A DNA stretch of 64,000 nt, taken from the NCBI RefSeq assembly GCF_002979435.1, contig NZ_PCOV01000008.1:62001-126000 (forward strand). The letters are read 5' to 3'. Origin of the DNA: Microbacterium sp. MYb66 (GTDB lineage Bacteria; Actinomycetota; Actinomycetes; Actinomycetales; Microbacteriaceae). Below are positions 1-9,030 of this stretch, piece after piece; within the stretch, counting starts at the first letter, position 1; each line of letters starts with the position of its first letter. The position numbers were made by a program, and so were the translations under genes. The notes under the pieces are model-generated. The model was not told the DNA's origin. It searched no databases and saw nothing but the letters and a program-made list of their open reading frames with translations.

Positions 1-98
1 ACGGCCAGTGCTTCCGCGGAGGCGAGCTGAGGAATCCGGAGATGCTCCCTCGAGGGGTGCACCGGCGTCAGCCATCCGCCGAGGGAATCGCGCTCGCG
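1..98. other. left-edge sequence, no gene recognised
   Basis: I see no coding region, RNA gene or clear hairpin here. It lies downstream of the minus-strand methyltransferase-like gene that ends at 99. Confidence 0.4.
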
Positions 99-1025
99 CT
101 AGTCCCAGATCGGGTCGTCGGGGTCGGGGGAGTCTGTGCCGTCGGCATCGGTCATGATGCGCGCTTCGGCGATCCACGACGTCAGGGAACCGTCATGGAG
201 CATGTGGGGTCGCGGTGAGCCGAGAAGGTCGGGGTCCGTCACGATGCCCAGCGGCTCATCGCTCGCGAAGATGACGACGTTGCCGAGCGGCCCTTCATCG
301 TCTTCCGGTTCTGCGTCGAGAACGACGGCGACGTGGTCGAACACGGTGCGCAGAGTGGCCGCCTGTCGCCGTGAGTAGTCGAACGGGTGCCCGTCGAGCA
401 GGTTCACGGCCACGACACCCCCTGCGGCGGAGCGCGCGGCGACGCGGCGGTAGAACTCCTGGCTGGCCACTCGATGTCGGATGACCGCGGCATCCCACAG
501 ATCGACGACGGTGAAGCGCGCATCCACCCAATCGGTGTCGACCGCGGTGCCACCGGACGCTGCGGCGCCGAGAGCGGGAGAAGGCGATGACGACACCGAC
601 GGCCCATTCTCGCCCGGAAGATCCGCGTCTGCGACCGCCCGCGCATCGCCGAAGATGACTCGCAGATCAGCGCCGGGGGGCAGGGGCAGCGCGGCGATCA
701 CTGCTGCATAGAGAGCGGGCTCGAACTCGACCACGAGTTGAGGTGATCCGGCACGCGTGGCCTCGACGTAGCGCGCCAGCGTGAGTGCTCCGGCTCCCAG
801 ATGCACGGTGAACAGCGGTGCACCGGGCTCAGCCGCGGCATCCATCGCTCTGGCGATGTGCTGGGTGTAGGCGTATTCGAGTTCGGTGGGGTCGGGCATC
901 GAGACGACGGACTGCGCAATCCCATCGACACTGAGCTCGTAGCGACCGGGTCGCCTTCTCGATTGCACCAGCTTTGCCTTGCGATTGTCGAGCAAGAGCG
1001 AGAACACCCGGCGATTCCTTGACAC
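99..1025 (-). CDS. spermidine synthase-like protein (SAM-fold)
   Basis: 308 residues. The central part looks like the Rossmann core of spermidine synthase/SAM-dependent methyltransferases: a glycine loop HLGAGALTLARYV near residues 75-87, an acidic strand end VVEFEP about 20 residues later, and GDARAV near 125. A low-complexity Ser/Ala/Gly stretch follows (about 135-160), then VVDLWDA and a C-terminal half typical of actinobacterial 'spermidine synthase-like' proteins. No polyamine genes lie nearby, so putrescine aminopropyl transfer is not supported; it may be a different methyltransferase-fold enzyme. The GTG start is chosen because TAGGAT (1032-1037, complement) ends 6 bases upstream, giving a leaderless start. 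It is divergent from the ABC-F gene. Confidence 0.75.
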   Translation of the reverse strand: MSRNRRVFSLLLDNRKAKLVQSRRRPGRYELSVDGIAQSVVSMPDPTELEYAYTQHIARAMDAAAEPGAPLFTVHLGAGALTLARYVEATRAGSPQLVVEFEPALYAAVIAALPLPPGADLRVIFGDARAVADADLPGENGPSVSSSPSPALGAAASGGTAVDTDWVDARFTVVDLWDAAVIRHRVASQEFYRRVAARSAAGGVVAVNLLDGHPFDYSRRQAATLRTVFDHVAVVLDAEPEDDEGPLGNVVIFASDEPLGIVTDPDLLGSPRPHMLHDGSLTSWIAEARIMTDADGTDSPDPDDPIWD

Positions 1026-1116
1026 CCGTCGATCCTAGATCGGGCGACGCCGGTCGGAGGGCACCTGCCGGGCAACGGCAGGCCGGATCCCCGCACGCGG
1101 CTACCCTGGAGGGAAC

Positions 1117-2934
1117 ATGGCACATCTTCTCGGGGCTGAAGCCCTCCACCTCGAATACCCGACCAGGGTCGTCTTCGACTCCGTGACCCTCGGCATCGAG
1201 GAGGGCGACCGCATCGGCATCGTCGGACGCAACGGCGACGGCAAGTCCAGCCTCCTCGGCATGCTCGCGGGCATCAAGGAGCCGAACTCCGGACGCGTCA
1301 CCGTGCGCGGGGGAACGACCATCGGAGTGCTCGACCAGGCCGACAACCTCCCGGACGACCTCACGATCAGCGCTGCGGTCGTCGGCGACACCCCCGAGTA
1401 CGAGTGGGCGGGTGACGCGCGCATCCGCGACGTGATCGACGGTCTGCTCACCGACCTGCCGTGGGATGCCGAGATCGGCTCGCTCAGCGGTGGGCAGCGG
1501 CGACGGGTCTCGCTCGCGAAGCTCCTGACCGGCGACTGGGACGTCATCGCCCTCGACGAGCCGACCAACCATCTCGACGTCGAGGCCATCACCTGGCTCG
1601 CGGGGCACCTCAAGAAGCGCTGGTCGCCGAACTCGGGTGCGCTCATGGTCGTGACCCACGACCGGTGGTTCCTCGACGAGATCTGCACCGAGACCTGGGA
1701 GGTGCACGACCGCATCGTCGAGCCCTTCGAGGGCGGGTACGCGGCTTACATCCTGCAGCGCGTCGAGCGCGACCGCATGGCGGCCGCGACCGAGGCGAAG
1801 CGTCAGAACCTCGCCAAGAAGGAGCTCGCGTGGCTGCGCCGCGGCGCCCCTGCCCGCACGGCGAAGCCGAAGTTCCGCATCGACGCGGCCAACGAGCTCA
1901 TCGCCGACGTCCCCGAGATCCGCGACAAGGTCTCGCTGCAGTCGCTGGCCGTCTCTCGCCTCGGCAAGGACGTGGTCGACCTGCTCGACGTCGGCGTGAC
2001 GTACCCGACGGCCGACGGCGGCGAGAAGGTCGTGCTCCGCGACATCGAGTGGCGCATCGCGCCGGGGGAGCGCACCGGCATCCTCGGTGTGAACGGCGCC
2101 GGCAAGTCCACACTCCTCGGGCTCATCTCGGGCACGGTGGAACCCACGGTCGGTCGGGTCAAGCGCGGCACGACCGTGAAGGTGCAGACTCTCACCCAGC
2201 GGCTCGACGAGCTCACCCAGCACTGGAAGGACCCGGTGCGCGTGATCATCTCGGGTCTGCGCACCTCCTACACGATGGGAGCCGGCTCGAAGGCGCAGGA
2301 CCTCACCCCGGGACAGCTGCTCGAGCGTCTCGGGTTCGACTCCGCGCAGCTGTCCACCCCGGTCAAGGACCTCTCCGGCGGTCAACAGCGCCGGCTGCAG
2401 CTGCTGCTCGTGCTGCTCGACCAGCCGAACGTGCTGATCCTCGACGAGCCGACCAACGACCTCGACACCGACATGCTCGCCGCGATCGAAGACCTCCTCG
2501 ACTCGTGGTCGGGCACACTCCTGGTGGTCAGCCATGACCGGTACTTCCTCGAGCGGGTCACCGACCAGCAGTACGCGATCCTCGACGGCCACCTGCGTCA
2601 CCTCCCCGGTGGCGTCGACGAGTACCTGCGACTTCGCCACCTGCAGGCGGCGGCCGGAACCAAGCAGACGGCGACGGCCGCGGCGACGGCGACCGCGACG
2701 CCGTCCGGACTCGACGGCGCAGCCCTGCGCACCGCGCAGAAGGAGATCTCCGCCCTCGAGCGGCGCATCCAGAAGCTGACCCAGCAGATGAACGCCGCCA
2801 AGAGCTCACTCGCCGATCACGACCAGTCCGACTACGAGGGACTCGGCGATCGCATGAAGAAGATCGGCGAGCAGCAGGCCGAGATCGAGGAGTTGGAGCT
2901 GCGCTGGTTCGAACTCACGGAGGCGATCGGCTGA
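1117..2934 (+). CDS. ABC-F family ATPase, Uup-like
   Basis: 605 residues, two ABC ATPase domains in one chain and no membrane segment, as in ABC-F proteins that act on ribosomes. Walker A of domain 1 is GRNGDGKS (37-44), followed by signature LSGGQRRR and Walker B ALDEPTNHLDVE. Domain 2 has GVNGAGKST (about 324-332), LSGGQQRRLQ and LILDEPTNDLDTD. The linker carries the KELAWLRRGAPAR element typical of Uup. The last 70 residues form a charged coiled coil, also a Uup trait (DNA/ribosome contact). A SD-like GGAGGG sits 3 bases before the ATG and a TACCCT -10-like box lies at 1102-1107. Uup-like proteins are linked to ribosome rescue and genome stability; an antibiotic-resistance role is possible but less likely. 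Confidence 0.92.
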   Translation: MAHLLGAEALHLEYPTRVVFDSVTLGIEEGDRIGIVGRNGDGKSSLLGMLAGIKEPNSGRVTVRGGTTIGVLDQADNLPDDLTISAAVVGDTPEYEWAGDARIRDVIDGLLTDLPWDAEIGSLSGGQRRRVSLAKLLTGDWDVIALDEPTNHLDVEAITWLAGHLKKRWSPNSGALMVVTHDRWFLDEICTETWEVHDRIVEPFEGGYAAYILQRVERDRMAAATEAKRQNLAKKELAWLRRGAPARTAKPKFRIDAANELIADVPEIRDKVSLQSLAVSRLGKDVVDLLDVGVTYPTADGGEKVVLRDIEWRIAPGERTGILGVNGAGKSTLLGLISGTVEPTVGRVKRGTTVKVQTLTQRLDELTQHWKDPVRVIISGLRTSYTMGAGSKAQDLTPGQLLERLGFDSAQLSTPVKDLSGGQQRRLQLLLVLLDQPNVLILDEPTNDLDTDMLAAIEDLLDSWSGTLLVVSHDRYFLERVTDQQYAILDGHLRHLPGGVDEYLRLRHLQAAAGTKQTATAAATATATPSGLDGAALRTAQKEISALERRIQKLTQQMNAAKSSLADHDQSDYEGLGDRMKKIGEQQAEIEELELRWFELTEAIG

Positions 2935-2974
2935 CCGAGGAATATCCTTCTCTCAACGCTGTTGGGAGGTAGGG

Positions 2975-4744
2975 ATGGAAGGCCTCGAAGTAACAGTCCT
3001 GCTCGGACTCACGATTCTCGTCGGAACCCTGATCGCCCCGCGCGTGCGTCTCGCGCTCCCACTCGTCCTCGTCATCTTCGGACTGCTGCTCGGCTTCGTC
3101 CCCCCGCTGCGCGAGGTGCAGCTGCCTCCGGAGACGGTGCTGCTGCTGTTCCTCCCGGTGATGCTCTTCTGGGAGAGCCTCACGACGTCGCTGCGGTCGA
3201 TCCGTCGCGACTTCCGATACATCCTCCCGATGAGCACGGTCCTCGTGGTCGCCTCCGCCTTCGCGGTCGCCGGCATCGGGGTCCTGTTCGGCATGCCCTG
3301 GGAGATCGCGCTCATCCTGGGCGCGGCCGTCGCGCCCCCGGACGCCACGGCCGTCGCGGCGCTCGGCCGCCTGCTGCCGCGCCGCATGTTCATGAAGCTC
3401 AAGGCGGAGAGTCTCACCAACGACGGCACGGCCCTGGTGCTCTACGCCATCGCGGTGTCGCTCGCGCTCGGCGGTCAGATCACCCCGCTCTCGGTCACGC
3501 TCGATGTGCTGATCTCGTACGTCGGAGGCATCGCCGCCGGAGTCGTGGTCGCGGGACTCGGCTACCTGCTGCTGCGCCGCACGTCCTCGACGATCGTGAT
3601 CAACGTCGCTCTCCTGCTCATCCCCTTCACCGCGTTCCTCGCGGCCGAGATGGTGCACGCCTCCGGAGTGCTCGCGGTCGTGGTCGCGGGGCTCATCGTC
3701 GCCTACGTCTCCCCGCGGGTCACCACGGCATCCTCCCGCCGACAGGCCGATGCGGCCTGGCCGTTCGGCGTGTTCCTGCTCAACGGCGCCCTGTTCGTGC
3801 TGATCGGGCTCGAGGTGCAGTACGTCGCGCACGAGATCTCGGCGGCGGCGATCGGCCGCCTCGTGCTGATCACGCTCGCGGTGTGGGCGACGCTGCTGGC
3901 CGTGCGGTACGTGTTCCAGCTGTTGAATGTGCTCTTCCAGCGGCAGCGCGGCCCGCGTCCGGCTCCGGGAGCGCGGTCGCGAGCCCGCGTGGTGTCCACC
4001 ATGGCGGGCATGCGCGGCGCCGTCTCGCTCGCGATCGCGCTGTCCGTACCCGCCACGATCACCGACGGCGGACTCGTCTCCGGACGCGACGAGATCGTGT
4101 TCGTCACCGCGGGAGTCATCCTGCTGAGTCTGCTCGTGCAGGCGCCCCTGCTGCCGGCGCTCGTGCGGTGGGCGCGGTTCCCCGTCGATCATGTCGAGGA
4201 CGAGGAGTACGAGCTCGCCGAGCGCGCGATCTCCGGCGCGGCGCTCGCCGCCCTCGACGACCTCGCCGCCGAGCACGGCATCGGCCAGGAAGTGCGTGAC
4301 CGCGTGCGCACCGAGGGCTATGCGATGCTCGAGTTCGCGAACGCGCGGACCCTGGCACGCGAGCAGGCCATCGTCGACGCGGAGGCCGAGGCACTGGACG
4401 AGATGCTCGACGAGCCCGATCCGCTGAGTGCCGGGACCGCTGATCCGGCCGGAGGGGATCCTGCGCCGGGCGGGGGAGTGGATCAGGTCACGGAGACGGA
4501 TGCCACCGACGGCACGGTCCTCCAGATGATCGCGACCTCTGCCGACGTCGACATCGCGCAGCGCTCGCCGCTGATCCGGCACGAGGAGCACACCCGGCTC
4601 AAGCTCGCGCTGATCGACCGCAAGCGCGAGGTTCTGCTCGGGCTGCGCGGCGCGGGCACCGTCGATGATCTCGTCGTGCGCCGCATCTCGGCACGACTCG
4701 ACCTCGAGCAGGTGCGACTGCAGGGGATCGAGGAGTTCGACTGA
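2975..4744 (+). CDS. Na+/H+ antiporter, CPA1 (NhaP-like) family
   Basis: 589 residues. The first 400 or so are hydrophobic with many membrane segments and CPA1 landmarks: LGAAVAPPDATAVAAL in the ion-binding helix, LTNDGTALVLYAIAV, and GMRGAVSLAIAL near 345. About 190 hydrophilic, acidic residues follow, a cytoplasmic regulatory tail as in long actinobacterial CPA1 exchangers. It would exchange protons for Na+ (or K+) across the plasma membrane for pH and salt homeostasis. A SD GGGAGG precedes the ATG and a TATCCT box (2943-2948) sits just after the ABC-F stop, so it may have its own promoter or be read through from upstream. Confidence 0.92.
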   Translation: MEGLEVTVLLGLTILVGTLIAPRVRLALPLVLVIFGLLLGFVPPLREVQLPPETVLLLFLPVMLFWESLTTSLRSIRRDFRYILPMSTVLVVASAFAVAGIGVLFGMPWEIALILGAAVAPPDATAVAALGRLLPRRMFMKLKAESLTNDGTALVLYAIAVSLALGGQITPLSVTLDVLISYVGGIAAGVVVAGLGYLLLRRTSSTIVINVALLLIPFTAFLAAEMVHASGVLAVVVAGLIVAYVSPRVTTASSRRQADAAWPFGVFLLNGALFVLIGLEVQYVAHEISAAAIGRLVLITLAVWATLLAVRYVFQLLNVLFQRQRGPRPAPGARSRARVVSTMAGMRGAVSLAIALSVPATITDGGLVSGRDEIVFVTAGVILLSLLVQAPLLPALVRWARFPVDHVEDEEYELAERAISGAALAALDDLAAEHGIGQEVRDRVRTEGYAMLEFANARTLAREQAIVDAEAEALDEMLDEPDPLSAGTADPAGGDPAPGGGVDQVTETDATDGTVLQMIATSADVDIAQRSPLIRHEEHTRLKLALIDRKREVLLGLRGAGTVDDLVVRRISARLDLEQVRLQGIEEFD

Positions 4745-4758
4745 CGTCGGTCCCCGCA

Positions 4759-5181
4759 TCACCCGATCGCTGTGCGGAGCAGCGTGGCGAGCTGGTCCTG
4801 CTCCGCGGGAGACAGTCGAGCGGCGGCATGACGCGCGAACACGAAGGCGTCCTCGAAGCGTGCGGTGACCTCGTCGCCTTTCTCGGTCCGGGCGAGCAGG
4901 CGCGCTCGACCGTCCTCGGGGTCCGGCTCGCGGGTCACGTAGTCGAGGCGCTGCAGTCGGTCGACGATGTGTGTGATGTTGGAGGCGTCGCAGCCGAGAT
5001 CGCGCGCGAGCGCCGTCATCCCCCGTCGCTCGGTCAGCCTTCCCAGCACGCAGGCCTGCGCGGCGCTGAGCGACACTTCCGCCGCCGCTGACTCATAGGC
5101 GCGGTCGTAGAGGTCGACGAACTCGAACATGGCCTTCTCCGCATCGGTCGGAGCGGAGACGGGTGCGTTGGGCAATGCCAT
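4759..5181 (-). CDS. MarR family transcriptional regulator
   Basis: 140 residues with a MarR winged helix-turn-helix: LSAAQACVLGRLTERRGMTA, a recognition region LGCDASNITHIVDRL, and a wing with DPEDGRAR. It is divergent from an oxidoreductase gene with 84 bases between the starts. That gap holds a perfect 13-base palindrome and a second near-palindrome, so it probably represses itself and the neighbour and is relieved by a small ligand. The promoter can be read: -35 TTGAAT (5215-5210), 16-base spacer, -10 TAGAGT (5193-5188), 6 bases before the ATG, hence leaderless. The stop lies 14 bases from the end of the convergent antiporter gene. Confidence 0.9.
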   Translation of the reverse strand: MALPNAPVSAPTDAEKAMFEFVDLYDRAYESAAAEVSLSAAQACVLGRLTERRGMTALARDLGCDASNITHIVDRLQRLDYVTREPDPEDGRARLLARTEKGDEVTARFEDAFVFARHAAARLSPAEQDQLATLLRTAIG

Positions 5182-5187
5182 CCGTCG

Positions 5188-5215
5188 ACTCTACCAATCT
5201 GCTTGAAGCATTCAA
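5188..5215 (-). promoter_or_regulatory. leaderless promoter of the MarR gene with overlapping operator
   Basis: On the minus strand -35 TTGAAT (5215-5210) and -10 TAGAGT (5193-5188) are separated by 16 bases. The -35 is embedded in the palindrome TTGAA-GCA-TTCAA (5203-5215), a MarR-type operator candidate. The ATG follows the -10 by 6 bases. Confidence 0.6.
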
Positions 5216-5235
5216 CTAGTTCCGATACCGTGTCC

Positions 5236-5248
5236 TTGATCCAGTCAA
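5236..5248. promoter_or_regulatory. second putative MarR half-site pair
   Basis: TTGA-N5-TCAA inverted repeat 20 bases downstream of the perfect TTGAA-N3-TTCAA site and 17 bases before the oxidoreductase start. It is placed so that a bound regulator would block transcription of the rightward gene. Confidence 0.4.
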
Positions 5249-5265
5249 GTAAAACGAGGAGTGAG

Positions 5266-6240
5266 ATGTCCGGGATGATGAAGGCGATCGTTCTCGATCG
5301 GTTCGGGGACGAGTTCGAACTGCACGAGCAGTCGGTGCCCCTGCCCCCTGTGGGCGAGACGGACGTGCTGATCCGGGTCGACGTCGCCGGCATCGGATCC
5401 TGGGATCGGGTCGAGCGCGAAGGGCACTACGACGGAGCCTTCGGCGTCCCCTCGCCGTTCCCCTACATCCTCGGGTGGGACGGAGCCGGAATCGTGGCGG
5501 ATGTCGGTGCCGAGGTCACTCGTTTCGCGCGCGGGGACCGCGTCTACGCGGCGTCGATGCCGGTGCCTCGAGGCGGGTTCTACGCCGAGTACGCGGTCGT
5601 CGATGAGGAGTTCGTCGCGTCGGTCCCGGAACGCCTGACGAACGAGCAGGCCGGCGTCCTCGCCTGGGACGCGCTGACCGCCGCCAGCGGACTCGATGTG
5701 ATCGATGCGCGGCCGGGCGACGCGGTGATGGTCTTCGGTGCGAGCGGCGGTATCGGGCATCTGGCCGTGCAGCTGGCGAAGCATCGTGGTCTCAGAGTCT
5801 TCGCGGTGGCGTCCGGGCAGGACGGCGTCGCGCTGGTGCGCGGTCTCGGGGCCGACCTGGTCGTCGACGGACGCCAGGAAGATGTGCGGGCGGCGGCCGA
5901 GAGCTTTGCCCCGGGGGGACTCGACGGAGCACTCGTCACCGCAGGCGGCGCGGCGGCGGAACAGGTGCTGCGCGGCGTGAAGCCCACCGGGCGCATCGCC
6001 TGGCCGCACGGCGTGAACCCCCAGCCGACGGGCGACCTCGTCGAGCGGGTGTCCTTCTACGACGGCGACCGGAGCCGAGCGGCCCTGCAGAGTCTGAACG
6101 AGGTCATCGCCGCGACTCTCCTCACGCCGCACGTCTCGCAGGTCTTCGACGCCGGGCAGATCGTGCAGGCGCACCGCGCGCTCCGGAGCCACTACGTGGG
6201 AAAGATGGCGCTGCGCGCTCCCGGCCCTCGCGAGCTGTGA
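5266..6240 (+). CDS. NADP-dependent quinone oxidoreductase/alcohol dehydrogenase-like (MDR superfamily)
   Basis: 324 residues. The N-terminal GroES-like domain (MKAIVLDRFG, then GWDGAGIVADVG) lacks the catalytic zinc cysteine pattern. The C-terminal nucleotide-binding domain carries VMVFGASGGIGHLAVQLAK, the zinc-independent quinone oxidoreductase signature. It probably reduces quinones or enals with NAD(P)H, in line with control by the divergent MarR regulator, a common electrophile-response arrangement. An upstream in-frame ATG at 5203 exists but lies inside the operator; the ATG at 5266 has GAGGAGTGAG directly ahead and gives the usual family N-terminus. Confidence 0.88.
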   Translation: MSGMMKAIVLDRFGDEFELHEQSVPLPPVGETDVLIRVDVAGIGSWDRVEREGHYDGAFGVPSPFPYILGWDGAGIVADVGAEVTRFARGDRVYAASMPVPRGGFYAEYAVVDEEFVASVPERLTNEQAGVLAWDALTAASGLDVIDARPGDAVMVFGASGGIGHLAVQLAKHRGLRVFAVASGQDGVALVRGLGADLVVDGRQEDVRAAAESFAPGGLDGALVTAGGAAAEQVLRGVKPTGRIAWPHGVNPQPTGDLVERVSFYDGDRSRAALQSLNEVIAATLLTPHVSQVFDAGQIVQAHRALRSHYVGKMALRAPGPREL

Positions 6241-6320
6241 CGCCGTATGACACACGATTCCGTCCGCGCGCCGCCGCCTGCTTAACGTATTCGAGTCCCC
6301 CAAGAGAGGAACTCCTACCC

Positions 6321-7232
6321 ATGTCACGCCGCACCACCTCCATTCTCGCCGCGCTCGTCGCGGTCCCGCTCTTCGTCGCGCTCTCCGGTTGCGCCACGGC
6401 ATCCTCCGACGCCGGCTCCGGCAGCGAGGGCTCGTCCGAGAACGAGGTCGTCAAGATCGGCGTCGTCGGCAAGGGCGATGCCCAGTGGCCTGCCTTCGTC
6501 GACGCGGCGGCCGAAGAGGGGATCACGGTCGAGCTCGTCGACTTCGGCTCCTACGAGCAGCCGAATCCGGCGCTCACCGAGGGCGAGATCGACCTCAACC
6601 AGTTCCAGCACATCGTGTACCTCGCCGAGTACAACAACGCCTCCGGCTCCGACCTCACCCCGATCGGATCGACCGCGATCTACCCGCTCGGCCTGTACTC
6701 GAAGAAGTACGACGACGTCGACAGCATCCCCGAAGGCGAGACCGTCGCCGTCCCCGACGACGCCTCCAACCAGGCCCGCGCGCTGAACGTGCTGCAGCAG
6801 GCCGGCCTCGTCGAGCTCAAGAGCGGTGGCACCCCGTACTCCGACCTCGCCGATGTCGACGCCGAGAAGTCGAAGGTCAAGGTCACCGCGCTCGAGGCCT
6901 CGATCATCCCGACCTCGCTGCCCGACGTCGCCGCCGCGATCATCAACAACGACTTCGTTCAGGATGCCGGCCTCACGTTCGAGGACGCGATCGCACAGGA
7001 CGACCCCGAGGATGCCGGCGCCCTGCCGTACGTCAACATCTTCGCGGCTCGCGCCGATGACGCCGACAACGAGACGTACCTCAAGCTCGTCGAGATCTTC
7101 CAGACGAACGAGGACGTCCAGAAGGGCCTGCTCGACTCGTCCGGCGGTACCGCCGTAGCGCTGCAGACGCCTGCGAAGGACCTCGTCGCCTCGCTGAAGA
7201 AGGTCCAGGAGGACGCCGAGGCGAAGAAGTAG
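6321..7232 (+). CDS. metQ: methionine ABC transporter substrate-binding lipoprotein
   Basis: 303 residues of the NlpA/MetQ family. A lipoprotein signal peptide ends in LSGC with the modified Cys at 24, followed by a Ser/Gly/Glu linker. The mature part starts VVKIGVVGKGDAQWP and contains DFGSYEQPNPALTEGEIDLNQFQHIVYL and a family-typical NIF(A) segment near 235. It would bind D/L-methionine outside the membrane and deliver it to MetNI. The ATG at 6321 has AGAGAGGA about 10 bases upstream; an in-frame ATG at 6237 overlaps the previous stop and would bury the signal peptide. The order metQ-metN-metI differs from the enterobacterial metNIQ. Confidence 0.95.
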   Translation: MSRRTTSILAALVAVPLFVALSGCATASSDAGSGSEGSSENEVVKIGVVGKGDAQWPAFVDAAAEEGITVELVDFGSYEQPNPALTEGEIDLNQFQHIVYLAEYNNASGSDLTPIGSTAIYPLGLYSKKYDDVDSIPEGETVAVPDDASNQARALNVLQQAGLVELKSGGTPYSDLADVDAEKSKVKVTALEASIIPTSLPDVAAAIINNDFVQDAGLTFEDAIAQDDPEDAGALPYVNIFAARADDADNETYLKLVEIFQTNEDVQKGLLDSSGGTAVALQTPAKDLVASLKKVQEDAEAKK

Positions 7233-7265
7233 GGCGCAGGGAACACCACCCCGTCCGATGAGGGA

Positions 7266-7298
7266 GAATCGGGTGGCGCGAAACGCGTCACCCGATTC
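7266..7298 (+). terminator. hairpin between metQ and metN
   Basis: 15-base arms (7266-7280 and 7284-7298) with one G-T wobble and a 3-base AAA loop, followed by TTCG rather than a long T run. It lies 34 bases after metQ and 30 before metN. It probably acts as a partial terminator or 3' stabiliser that lets the binding protein be made in excess over the membrane components. Confidence 0.7.
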
Positions 7299-7327
7299 TT
7301 CGTTCCCGAAGCAGACCGGAGCAGCAC

Positions 7328-8371
7328 ATGCCGATCGTCACCCTGACGAACGTCTCCAAGACCTATCCGTCCCGCACCCGTGAGGGGTCCGAGGTCGTCG
7401 CGGTCGATGACGTCACCCTCGAGATCGAGAAGGGCGACGTCTTCGGCATCATCGGCTACTCGGGCGCCGGCAAGTCCACTCTCGTGCGGCTGATCAATGC
7501 GCTCGAGCCGGCGACGAGCGGCACCATCACCGTGGACGGCGTCGACATCACCGCGCTCAAGGAGAGCGAGCTGCGCCGGGTGCGCGGCGGCATCGGCATG
7601 ATCTTCCAGCAGTTCAATCTGTTCTCGTCGCGCAGCGTCAAGGCCAACATCGCCTATCCGCTCAAGCTCGCCGGCTGGTCCAAGGAAGACATCGAGAAGC
7701 GGGTCGCGGAGCTGCTCTCCTTCGTAGGCCTCGCCGACAAGGCCAAGGCCTACCCGGAACAGCTCTCGGGCGGCCAGAAGCAGCGCGTCGGCATCGCCCG
7801 CGCGCTCGCGACCGGCCCCGCGATCCTGCTCGCCGACGAGGCCACCAGCGCCCTCGACCCGCAGACCACGCACGAGGTGCTCGATCTGCTCAAGCGGGTC
7901 AACCAGGAGCAGGGCGTCACGATCGTGATCATCACGCACGAGATGGACGTGATCCAGACCATCGCCACCCGGGTCGCGGTCATGGAGAACGGCCGCGTGA
8001 TCGAGCACGGCGACGTGTTCGACGTCTTCTCCGCCCCGCAGAACCCGGCATCCCAGCGATTCGTCGGCACGGTCGTGAAGGGTGTGCCGTCGCCGGCCGA
8101 GCTGGCGGTGCTGCGCGAGCGTCACCGCGGACGCCTGGTGACGTTCTCGTTCCGCGACGGCGACTCGTCGCAGGCGCAGGTGTTCCTCGACCTCGCCGGG
8201 GCGGCCCTCGACTTCGAGCTGGTGTTCGGCGGGATCAACGACATCCGCGGGCGGGCCTTCGGGCACCTGACGCTCGCGATCCGCGGCGATGCGGCGGCGA
8301 TCGACGGTGCCCTGGCTCGCATCGCCGAGCGCGTCGACGTGACCGAGATCGCCGCAGAGGAGGCCCGCTGA
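7328..8371 (+). CDS. metN: methionine ABC transporter ATP-binding protein
   Basis: 347 residues. Walker A GYSGAGKST near 45-53, Q-loop FQQFNLF, signature LSGGQKQR, Walker B ILLADEATSALDP and switch ITHEMDV. After about residue 265 comes the NIL domain of MetN (roughly LVTFSFRDG to the end), which binds methionine and shuts the transporter down when the internal pool is high. The stop overlaps the metI start by one base (TGATG), so the two are translationally coupled. Confidence 0.96.
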   Translation: MPIVTLTNVSKTYPSRTREGSEVVAVDDVTLEIEKGDVFGIIGYSGAGKSTLVRLINALEPATSGTITVDGVDITALKESELRRVRGGIGMIFQQFNLFSSRSVKANIAYPLKLAGWSKEDIEKRVAELLSFVGLADKAKAYPEQLSGGQKQRVGIARALATGPAILLADEATSALDPQTTHEVLDLLKRVNQEQGVTIVIITHEMDVIQTIATRVAVMENGRVIEHGDVFDVFSAPQNPASQRFVGTVVKGVPSPAELAVLRERHRGRLVTFSFRDGDSSQAQVFLDLAGAALDFELVFGGINDIRGRAFGHLTLAIRGDAAAIDGALARIAERVDVTEIAAEEAR

Positions 8372-9030
8372 TGGATCGTCTGAACGAACTGTGGCCCGAG
8401 TTCTGGACGGCCGCGCTCGAGACCCTCTACATGACGTCGTTCGCACTCGTGCTCGGCGGCGTCCTCGGGCTCGCGATCGGCATCATCCTGTATGTCACGC
8501 GCCCCGGCGGGCTCGCGCAGAACCGGGTGATCTCGGTGCTGATGAACCTCGTGGTGAACTTCTTCCGTCCGATCCCGTTCATCATCTTCCTCGTGGTCGC
8601 GCAGCCGCTGGCGCGCGCGGTCGTGGGTGTGGGGATCGGCACGACCGCCGGGGCCTTCATCATCGGACTCGCGGCCGCGTTCGCGATCGGGCGCATCGTG
8701 GAGCAGCACCTCGTCTCGGTCTCTCCCGGAGTCATCGAGGCGGCGCGGGCGATGGGCGCGGGGCCCTGGCGCATCCTCTTCACGGTGGCCATCCCCGAGT
8801 CGCTCGGTCCGCTCATCCTCGGCTACACGTTCATCCTCGTGGCGCTGATCGACATGACGGCGATGGCGGGACTCGTGGGCGGCGGCGGCCTCGGTGCCTT
8901 CGCGCAGATCTACGGCTTCCGGCAGTTCGAGCCGCTGGTGATGTGGGCGGCCATCGTCCTGATCGTGGTCTTCGTGCACTTCGTGCAGATGCTCGGCACT
9001 CGCCTCGCGCGCAAGGTCATGCGTCGCTGA
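8371..9030 (+). CDS. metI: methionine ABC transporter permease
   Basis: 219 residues, about five membrane segments, with the inner-membrane permease EAA loop around residues 125-145 (VIEAARAMGAGPWRILF). The family motif AGLVGGGGLGAFA follows. It forms the membrane channel with MetN. Its last 14 bases overlap the 3' end of the convergent pseudouridine synthase gene. Confidence 0.95.
   Translation: MDRLNELWPEFWTAALETLYMTSFALVLGGVLGLAIGIILYVTRPGGLAQNRVISVLMNLVVNFFRPIPFIIFLVVAQPLARAVVGVGIGTTAGAFIIGLAAAFAIGRIVEQHLVSVSPGVIEAARAMGAGPWRILFTVAIPESLGPLILGYTFILVALIDMTAMAGLVGGGGLGAFAQIYGFRQFEPLVMWAAIVLIVVFVHFVQMLGTRLARKVMRR

Noticed and set aside
2915-4762. 615-codon minus-strand frame opposite the antiporter
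   Set aside because: Charged, repetitive shadow of a membrane-protein gene; no SD or promoter.
6241-6320. S-adenosylmethionine riboswitch before metQ
   Set aside because: The gap is only 80 bases and contains no matching stem structure or terminator.
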